From contig DIKU01000028.1 in assembly GCA_002424645.1 (NCBI GenBank), forward strand, positions 8,849 through 19,223: DNA of 10,375 bases, written 5' to 3'. Below are positions 6,647 to 10,375 of the stretch, piece after piece; position 1 is the stretch's first letter, and every line of letters begins with the position of its first letter. Source of the DNA: Pelobacter sp. UBA5610. GTDB taxonomy: Bacteria; Desulfobacterota; Desulfuromonadia; Desulfuromonadales; Syntrophotaleaceae. The notes below the pieces were generated by a model. It did no database searches and was not told where the DNA came from. It saw only the letters and a program-made list of their open reading frames with translations. The translations under genes were made by a program, and so were the position numbers.

Positions 6647-6928
6647 TTAGCGATAAATCAAAGTGCGCAGAAAATTACTGACGAAAAACAAAACGAATAT
6701 CAACACCATCGGCGTAAAATCGATACCGCTGAATTGCAGGGGGAGAATCCGGCGCATGCGCTGCAATACCGGCTCGGTGGCACTGTAAAGAAACCGCACG
6801 ATGGGATTATAGGGATCGGGGCTGACCCAGGAAAGGATAGCCCGCGCCACCACGATATAGGCATAAATCTCAAAAATGGAGGCAAACATTTGAATAAGCG
6901 TAACCTGCAGTCCCTGAACAATACCCAC
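6647..6928 (-). CDS. YggT family membrane protein
   Basis: This 93-residue integral membrane protein has a hydrophobic segment at about residues 8-33 and another at about 70-91. Between them is the YggT hallmark SWVSPDPYNPIVRFLYSATEPVLQRMRRILP. YggT proteins are small inner-membrane proteins with poorly defined roles, often found next to divIVA-like and yggU genes, as here. The start is a GTG at 6928 with GAGG 7 bases upstream; the spacing and the family's usual N-terminus both support it. It is the first gene of the three-gene minus-strand operon and lies behind a near-consensus promoter. Confidence 0.85.
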   Translation of the reverse strand: MGIVQGLQVTLIQMFASIFEIYAYIVVARAILSWVSPDPYNPIVRFLYSATEPVLQRMRRILPLQFSGIDFTPMVLIFVLFFVSNFLRTLIYR

Positions 6929-6981
6929 GACACAACCTCGCTGGAAAGAATTTTTATCGTTTTTTTAGATAATTAACCCAC

Positions 6982-7011
6982 TTTATACCCAAACCGCAGG
7001 CAGGGTGTCAA
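6982..7011 (-). promoter_or_regulatory. Sigma70 promoter of the yggT-divIVA-yggU operon
   Basis: On the minus strand, a perfect TTGACA (7006-7011) and TATAAA (6982-6987) are separated by 18 bases, 54 bases upstream of the GTG start of yggT. The leader is A-rich. It diverges from the DAHP synthase promoter about 40 bases away. Confidence 0.65.
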
Positions 7012-7051
7012 CGCTTTCGGCACATCGAAATCCGCTCGAAGGCGTCAACCT

Positions 7052-7080
7052 TTGACAAACACTCAAAAAACCGCTACATT
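7052..7080 (+). promoter_or_regulatory. Sigma70 promoter of the DAHP synthase gene
   Basis: A perfect TTGACA (7052-7057) and TACATT (7075-7080) are separated by 17 bases. This leaves a leader of about 65-70 bases before the start codon. Confidence 0.65.
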
Positions 7081-7099
7081 TTTGCCTTCGCCAGCTCGG

Positions 7100-7126
7100 G
7101 GATACCGCCACCCGCGGCGGTAATCC
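7100..7126 (+). promoter_or_regulatory. Leader hairpin upstream of DAHP synthase
   Basis: TACCGCC (7103-7109) and GGCGGTA (7116-7122) form a 7-bp stem with loop ACCCGC. The stem extends by GGA/TCC past one bulged A. It sits in the untranslated leader and ends just before an ATG (7127) that opens a 16-codon frame overlapping the gene start. It may control translation or be a protein-binding site; no T run follows, so it is not an intrinsic terminator. Confidence 0.35.
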
Positions 7127-7154
7127 ATGACCAGCCAACAGACAAGGAACCGCT

Positions 7155-8225
7155 ATGATCCGGACCACCAATCTTAACGTTCGCGCGCTGACCCCTATTA
7201 TTGCACCAGCCGACCTGAAGCAGGTATTCCCCCTCGGAGATCAAGCGGCTGAATTCGTCATGACCAGCCGTCAGACGATCAGGGCCATCCTCAAGCAGCA
7301 AGATCCCCGCATCATGGTCGTTGTCGGGCCATGCTCCATTCACGACACCAGGGCTGCCATCGAATATGCTGAACGCCTTGCTGTCCTGAAACAGGAATTG
7401 GATGACCAACTGTTTCTGGTCATGCGTGCCTACTTTGAAAAGCCACGCACCACCATCGGCTGGAAAGGATTGATCAACGATCCAGACCTTAACGGCACCC
7501 ACCAGATTTCCAAAGGACTCGGTGTCGCCCGCGGTCTCCTGTGCTCCATTACGCAGATGGGGCTTCCCATCGCCACCGAAATGCTCGACCCCATCATTAT
7601 TCAGTACCTGTCCGACTTGATCAGCTGGGGAGCCATCGGGGCCCGCACCTCGGAATCCCAACCCCACCGTGAAATGGCCAGCGGCCTGTCGTTCCCGGTC
7701 GGATTCAAAAACGGCACCGACGGCAGTCTGCAAATCGCCATCGATGCCATAGGCGCAGCCTGCCATCCGCACAGCTTCCTCGGCATCTGCCGCGACGGCC
7801 GAACATCCATCGTTGAAACCACCGGTAACCCCGACACTCATATCGTGTTGCGCGGCGGAGGCGGCAAACCCAATTATTACCCGGAAAATATCGTTGAAGC
7901 CGAAAACATGCTCGATCGGGCCGGCCTGACGCAAGCTATCATGGTCGATTGCAGTCACGCCAATTCCTACAAAGATCATGCACGCCAGGAAGAAGTCATG
8001 GTCAACGCCATCGAACAGGTGGTCGCAGGCAATCGCTCCATCTGCTCCTTGATGGTCGAGAGCAACCTGGAAGCCGGCAATCAGAATCTGAGTGCGGATA
8101 TCAAACAGCTGAAATACGGTGTTTCGATTACCGACAAGTGCGTCGACTGGGAAACCACCGAACGCATGCTGCGTTATGCCCATAAGCAGCTTAAAAAATG
8201 CGGTGGCCGGGCTATTTCCCGATAG
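7155..8225 (+). CDS. 3-deoxy-7-phosphoheptulonate (DAHP) synthase, class I AroF/AroG type
   Basis: The enzyme condenses phosphoenolpyruvate with erythrose 4-phosphate and commits carbon to the shikimate pathway in the cytoplasm. The 356-residue length is typical of the E. coli AroF/AroG/AroH group. Visible blocks are VVVGPCSIHD (56-64), MRAYFEKPRTTIGWKGLINDP (90-110), IGARTSESQPHREMASGLSFPVGFKNGTDG (161-190), MVDCSHANSYKDHARQ (263-278) and ESNLEAGNQ (302-310). The metal ligands match C60, H268, E302 and D327. The N-terminal extension typical of feedback-regulated enzymes is present (1-35), but which amino acid inhibits it cannot be read from sequence alone. The ACSHANS-type motif DCSHANS and GNRSI look closer to AroF, a weak hint of tyrosine sensitivity. 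AAGGA lies 6 bases upstream of the ATG. It is a single-gene unit with its own promoter and terminator. Confidence 0.93.
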   Translation: MIRTTNLNVRALTPIIAPADLKQVFPLGDQAAEFVMTSRQTIRAILKQQDPRIMVVVGPCSIHDTRAAIEYAERLAVLKQELDDQLFLVMRAYFEKPRTTIGWKGLINDPDLNGTHQISKGLGVARGLLCSITQMGLPIATEMLDPIIIQYLSDLISWGAIGARTSESQPHREMASGLSFPVGFKNGTDGSLQIAIDAIGAACHPHSFLGICRDGRTSIVETTGNPDTHIVLRGGGGKPNYYPENIVEAENMLDRAGLTQAIMVDCSHANSYKDHARQEEVMVNAIEQVVAGNRSICSLMVESNLEAGNQNLSADIKQLKYGVSITDKCVDWETTERMLRYAHKQLKKCGGRAISR

Positions 8226-8263
8226 CGCCGCGACACGCTTTTGACAGGCTCGCAAAACGGTTA

Positions 8264-8299
8264 AAAAAACGGCTTTCAGATTTCTGAAAGCCGTTTTTT
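8264..8299. terminator. Bidirectional intrinsic terminator
   Basis: A perfect 17-bp inverted repeat, with arms 8264-8280 and 8283-8299 around TT, has AAAAAA at one end and TTTTTT at the other and a CGGCTTTCAGA core. It therefore works in both directions and separates the convergent DAHP synthase and HTH genes. Confidence 0.9.
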
Positions 8300-8337
8300 C
8301 GACAGTATCGATTTATGTGTCTTTACATAAATGCCCA

Positions 8338-8523
8338 TCAGTCACGATGCACCATCACATCGACCTGCAATTTAACGTCATCGATATTGACCCGGGCAAC
8401 TTTACCGTGTTCCCGCTCGCTACGAACCAGCCCCTCATCGACCCATTTAAGCAAAAGAGCGTTGCTGATACCAAACATGTCTACCGTTTCTTCCGGCGTA
8501 TACCATGTTTTCACCAGGGACAT
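8338..8523 (-). CDS. Small free-standing MerR-like helix-turn-helix protein
   Basis: This 61-residue protein is almost entirely a MerR/excisionase-type DNA-binding domain. WYTPEETVDMFGISNALLLKWVDEGLV (7-33) has the helix-turn-helix pattern with the W and G positions of the HTH_17 class. RSEREHGKVARVNIDDV (34-50) resembles the wing and the usual final xxDVxx helix. There is no effector or recombinase domain, so it resembles stand-alone regulators such as BldC, or a recombination directionality factor. No integrase or attachment site is seen nearby, so a regulator is more likely. AAAGGAG lies 8 bases upstream of the ATG. It has a candidate promoter of its own and converges on the DAHP synthase gene; its targets are unknown. 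Confidence 0.75.
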   Translation of the reverse strand: MSLVKTWYTPEETVDMFGISNALLLKWVDEGLVRSEREHGKVARVNIDDVKLQVDVMVHRD

Positions 8524-8578
8524 AGATTGTTCTCCTTTCCACCGGGAGCCAGTGCCCCATGATCATTACGGGGAATCC

Positions 8579-8608
8579 ACAATACCGCAGCCTCTCTTTA
8601 ACTGTAAA
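8579..8608 (-). promoter_or_regulatory. Candidate promoter of the HTH gene
   Basis: On the minus strand, TTTACA (8603-8608) and TATTGT (8579-8584) are 18 bases apart. Just downstream, at 8555-8573, lies a partly symmetric element with TGATCA flanked by CCCC and GGGG, which might be a site for autoregulation by the HTH protein. Confidence 0.35.
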
Positions 8609-8669
8609 AGAACGGCGCCAACATGCAACCGTCTGCTGCCAATAAGCGAATAACCGGGGGAAGAAGTGT

Positions 8670-8972
8670 TTAGAGGGAATTGAGCAAACGGTAGATTTTC
8701 TGCTCGGTTTCCCATATAGCGCCAACCCGGTCCTCTTCGCCTACTTCATCGAACAACAAGCGGGCACGGTCCAGAGAGTTATAGGCCTTGAGCAATACGG
8801 GGGTCAATTCATTCTCCAACCGCATCTGGGGAATTTCGCCTACCCCTTCCTCAAGGTGAGCAAGTTCCTGTACGGCCTGGGCTAACAGGCGCTCGGCTTG
8901 AGATAAACCGGAAGCGTTCTGTAAATTACGCACTTCGTCCACCAGGGCGCGGTAACGGTCTGAGATGTTCAT
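8670..8972 (-). CDS. Hypothetical helical protein, 100 residues
   Basis: I do not recognise a family. The product, starting MNISDRYRALVDEVRNLQ and ending IWETEQKIYRLLNSL, is rich in L, E, A and R and looks all-helical, possibly a helical hairpin or bundle. It has no cysteine, signal peptide or membrane segment. The ATG at 8972 is chosen because AAGGAG lies 5 bases upstream; the frame stays open to 9065, but that extension has no ribosome binding site and crosses the likely promoter. It precedes the HTH gene on the same strand across a 146-base gap, and the two probably have separate promoters. The role is unknown. Confidence 0.7.
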   Translation of the reverse strand: MNISDRYRALVDEVRNLQNASGLSQAERLLAQAVQELAHLEEGVGEIPQMRLENELTPVLLKAYNSLDRARLLFDEVGEEDRVGAIWETEQKIYRLLNSL

Positions 8973-9010
8973 GGAAACTCCTTGAAATGATAATCGATGC
9001 AACGCCGCAC

Positions 9011-9040
9011 ATTTTAACCACATCCGGGGGTCAGGGACAA
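9011..9040 (-). promoter_or_regulatory. Candidate promoter of the 100-residue hypothetical protein
   Basis: On the minus strand, TTGTCC (9035-9040) and TAAAAT (9011-9016) are separated by 18 bases, 38 bases upstream of the chosen ATG. Confidence 0.4.
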
Positions 9041-9084
9041 CACATACTAACAGCAAACCACACAAATCTTGTCATCCTACCTGC

Positions 9085-9107
9085 GTCGGCACATCCTGTC
9101 GGCACAT
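9085..9107. repeat. Direct repeat of GTCGGCACAT upstream of the thiamine promoter
   Basis: GTCGGCACAT occurs at 9085-9094 and again at 9098-9107, a 13-base period, and GTCGG recurs alone at 9117-9121. It lies about 30 bases upstream of the -35 box of the thiamine operon. It may be an activator or repressor site, or a chance duplication. Confidence 0.45.
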
Positions 9108-9136
9108 TAGGGATACGTCGGTCTCCAAGTTAAACA

Positions 9137-9166
9137 TTGACGAAAACCCTGATCTGCTGCTACTTT
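9137..9166 (+). promoter_or_regulatory. Sigma70 promoter of the thiamine operon
   Basis: TTGACG (9137-9142) and TACTTT (9161-9166) are separated by 18 bases. Transcription would begin near 9173, just before the riboswitch. Confidence 0.5.
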
Positions 9167-9187
9167 ATTTGTTGTAAACACATGGTA

Positions 9188-9280
9188 GCTCAGCCCTGGG
9201 GGAGTTGCAAAACTGAGAGTTCCGCTATGCGGAACAACCCTTCGAACCTGATCCGGATCATACCGGCGTAGGGAAGCGGC
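9188..9280 (+). ncRNA. TPP riboswitch (THI element)
   Basis: The conserved core of the thiamine pyrophosphate aptamer is present in order: GGGGGAGTTGC, CTGAGA (9213-9218), a variable P3 hairpin GTTCCGC-TAT-GCGGAAC (9219-9235), ACCCTT, GAACCTGATCCGGATCATACC and GGCGTAGGGA. Helix P1 can form from CCCT (9194-9197) with AGGG (9270-9273), extended by GCT/AGC (9188-9190 with 9275-9277). Binding of TPP should stabilise P1. The aptamer lies directly before thiF and thiS and is followed by an intrinsic terminator, so control by premature termination is the likely mode. Confidence 0.95.
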
Positions 9281-9286
9281 GCAACA

Positions 9287-9337
9287 GCGGAACTTATCGG
9301 TTCCGCCAAGGTCGCGTATAGCGGCCTTTTGTTTTTT
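9287..9337 (+). terminator. Riboswitch expression platform with intrinsic terminator
   Basis: The terminator stem is AAGGTCGC (9308-9315) with GCGGCCTT (9321-9328), 8 bp including one G-U pair, followed by TTGTTTTTT to 9337. Just upstream is a second hairpin, GCGGAAC-TTATCG-GTTCCGC (9287-9306). GCGGC at 9276-9280 can pair with GTCGC at 9311-9315, enclosing that hairpin and destroying the terminator. This is a plausible antiterminator for the TPP-free state. Confidence 0.8.
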
Positions 9338-9352
9338 AGGGGCACAAGTTTG

Positions 9353-10159
9353 ATGAATATCTGGATAAATGAACAGCCTCATGACATACCGCAAGGTGCC
9401 AAACTGTTTGAGACCCGTGATCGCGTCAAGCCGCAAGCGGATGTGGTTATTCTCAACGGGTTCCCAGCCACTTCGGACCAGTTATTGAGTGACGGGGACC
9501 GCATGGTGCTGATCCGTCGCGGTGAAATGCCTTCCGCCGAAGAACTGGAAGCCCTGCTGGTGGCACGTCATACCCCCGGCGTGCATGCGCGAATCAAGCA
9601 GGCTACGGTCGGCATCGCCGGTGTCGGCGGACTCGGCTCCCCCATTGCCGTAGCGCTGGCCCGCAGCGGTATAGGACGCCTGGTGCTGGCCGATTACGAT
9701 GTGGTGGAGCCATCCAACCTGAACCGCCAGATGTATTTCATCGACCAGATAGGCATGTTCAAGGTTGACGCACTTGCCGCGACTCTGGCGCGCATCAATC
9801 CTGGAGTGGAAATTGTCACCCATGTGATGCGATTGAACCGCGACAATGTAGCCACCACCTTTGGCGGAGTCGATGTCATGGTGGAAGCGTTCGACGACCC
9901 GCAGGCGAAGGCGATGCTTACGGAAACTTTTTTATCCCGCTTTCCTGAGAAACCGCTGGTTGCGGCCTCGGGCGTGGCGGGTGCCGGGTCGGCCAATACA
10001 ATTGTCACACGCCGGGCTATCGGCAACCTGTATCTGGTAGGCGATGGTGCAACGGCCGCAGCACCCGGAACCGGTTTGATGGCGCCCCGCGTTGGGGTGG
10101 CCGCGCATCACCAGGCAACCGCCGTGCTACAGTTGCTGCTTGGTGAAACTCCCGCTTGA
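9353..10159 (+). CDS. thiF: ThiF-family ThiS adenylyltransferase with fused N-terminal beta-grasp domain
   Basis: ThiF is an E1-like enzyme that adenylates the C-terminus of the sulfur carrier ThiS so that it can receive sulfur for the thiazole ring of thiamine. The 268-residue product has a ThiS-like beta-grasp domain (about 1-57: MNIWINEQPHDIP, VVILNGFP, DGDRMVLIRRGE) followed by the Rossmann-type E1 domain. ATP-binding features are GIAGVGGLGS (87-96), DYDVVEPSNLNRQ (114-126) and K137. The fused domain does not end in Gly-Gly, so it cannot be the carrier. The protein contains no cysteine at all, so it lacks both the zinc-binding CxxC pairs and the catalytic cysteine of E. coli ThiF. It resembles the second ThiF type found in clostridia and deltaproteobacteria. 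AGGGG (9338-9342) lies 10 bases before the ATG; a TTG at 9350 with 7-base spacing is an alternative start. Expression is set by the riboswitch upstream. Confidence 0.88.
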   Translation: MNIWINEQPHDIPQGAKLFETRDRVKPQADVVILNGFPATSDQLLSDGDRMVLIRRGEMPSAEELEALLVARHTPGVHARIKQATVGIAGVGGLGSPIAVALARSGIGRLVLADYDVVEPSNLNRQMYFIDQIGMFKVDALAATLARINPGVEIVTHVMRLNRDNVATTFGGVDVMVEAFDDPQAKAMLTETFLSRFPEKPLVAASGVAGAGSANTIVTRRAIGNLYLVGDGATAAAPGTGLMAPRVGVAAHHQATAVLQLLLGETPA

Positions 10160-10178
10160 CCACAGGACGGATGACATC

Positions 10179-10375
10179 GTGAACCTTATTCTCAACGGCA
10201 ATACCCGCGCCTATCCACCCTTGGCGGCCCTATCCGATCTGCTGCAGCATCTGCAACTCGACCCGACGCGGGTGGCCATCGAGCATAACGGTTCCATCGT
10301 GCCGCAGGCCAGCTTCGCCGCCACCTCGCTGAACGACGGCGATCGCCTGGAAATCGTACAATTCGTCGGTGGGGG
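10179..10375 (+). CDS. thiS: Sulfur carrier protein ThiS (cut at window end)
   Basis: ThiS carries sulfur as a C-terminal thiocarboxylate to the thiazole synthase ThiG. The frame gives 65 complete codons: it starts MNLILNGNTRAYPPLAAL, continues with LNDGDRLEIVQ, and reaches FVGG plus a further glycine codon at the last bases. This matches the ThiS length and its required Gly-Gly tail; the stop lies just outside the window. The start is the GTG at 10179, since the ATG at 10171 is followed by a stop after three codons. The Shine-Dalgarno AGGA (10164-10167) is somewhat distant at 11 bases. It follows thiF by 19 bases in the same operon. thiG and other thiamine genes probably follow. Confidence 0.88.
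   Translation, partial: MNLILNGNTRAYPPLAALSDLLQHLQLDPTRVAIEHNGSIVPQASFAATSLNDGDRLEIVQFVGG

Noticed and set aside
7074..8255. Long minus-strand open frame of 393 codons opposite DAHP synthase
   Set aside because: It mirrors a well-recognised enzyme gene with all catalytic motifs, has no ribosome binding site or known family, and results from codon bias on the coding strand.
8973..9065. N-terminal extension of the 100-residue protein to an ATG at 9065
   Set aside because: No ribosome binding site there, it crosses a candidate promoter, and AAGGAG precedes the ATG at 8972.
9329..9352. Upstream TTG start of thiF at 9329
   Set aside because: It falls in the terminator T tract and precedes the AGGGG ribosome binding site; ATG 9353 (or TTG 9350) fits better.

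Overview
The window looks like ordinary chromosome of a Gram-negative, moderately GC-rich bacterium. The best guess is a deltaproteobacterium of the Desulfuromonadales (Pelobacter/Syntrophotalea/Geobacter type). That rests on the mix of genes: a ThiF of the type with a fused beta-grasp domain, a DUF362-ferredoxin protein, a DivIVA homologue in a Gram-negative setting, and a yggT-divIVA-yggU cluster. It comes from recognising families, not from a database search. There are no rRNA or tRNA genes, transposases, phage genes or CRISPR repeats.

Layout. (1) Minus strand, 1-880: the N-terminal 293 codons of phosphoenolpyruvate carboxylase, cut by the window edge. (2) Minus, 1121-2041: the tyrosine recombinase XerC with all six active-site residues. 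(3) Plus, 2096-5129: a promoter, then three translationally coupled genes (a membrane-anchored alpha/beta hydrolase, a YjbQ/UPF0047 protein, and a DUF362 protein with two [4Fe-4S] motifs). A LEA14/WHy-type lipoprotein and a strong hairpin follow. (4) 5130-5407: no convincing gene, but several inverted repeats. (5) Minus, 5408-5733: a small coiled-coil protein with its own promoter, which overlaps a palindrome. (6) Minus, 5800-7011: the yggT-divIVA-yggU operon behind a near-consensus promoter. (7) Plus, 7052-8299: the aromatic-pathway DAHP synthase gene with promoter, leader hairpin and a near-perfect bidirectional terminator. (8) Minus, 8338-9040: a free-standing MerR-like HTH protein and a 100-residue protein of unknown function, each with a candidate promoter. 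(9) Plus, 9137-10375: a thiamine operon start, with promoter, TPP riboswitch, intrinsic terminator, thiF and the beginning of thiS.

How it fits together. The genes are mostly housekeeping: anaplerotic carbon fixation, chromosome dimer resolution, polar growth and division, the entry step of aromatic synthesis, and thiamine synthesis. The thiamine operon is the clearest regulated unit. Its riboswitch is followed by a predicted antiterminator and a terminator, and one 7-base stem sequence occurs in both the riboswitch P3 hairpin and the downstream hairpin. YjbQ proteins have a reported weak thiamine-phosphate synthase activity, so a second thiamine link in the window is possible but unproven.

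Nothing here is an obviously new system. The points most worth checking are the riboswitch expression platform, the cysteine-free ThiF with its built-in beta-grasp domain, and the hydrolase-YjbQ-DUF362 trio.
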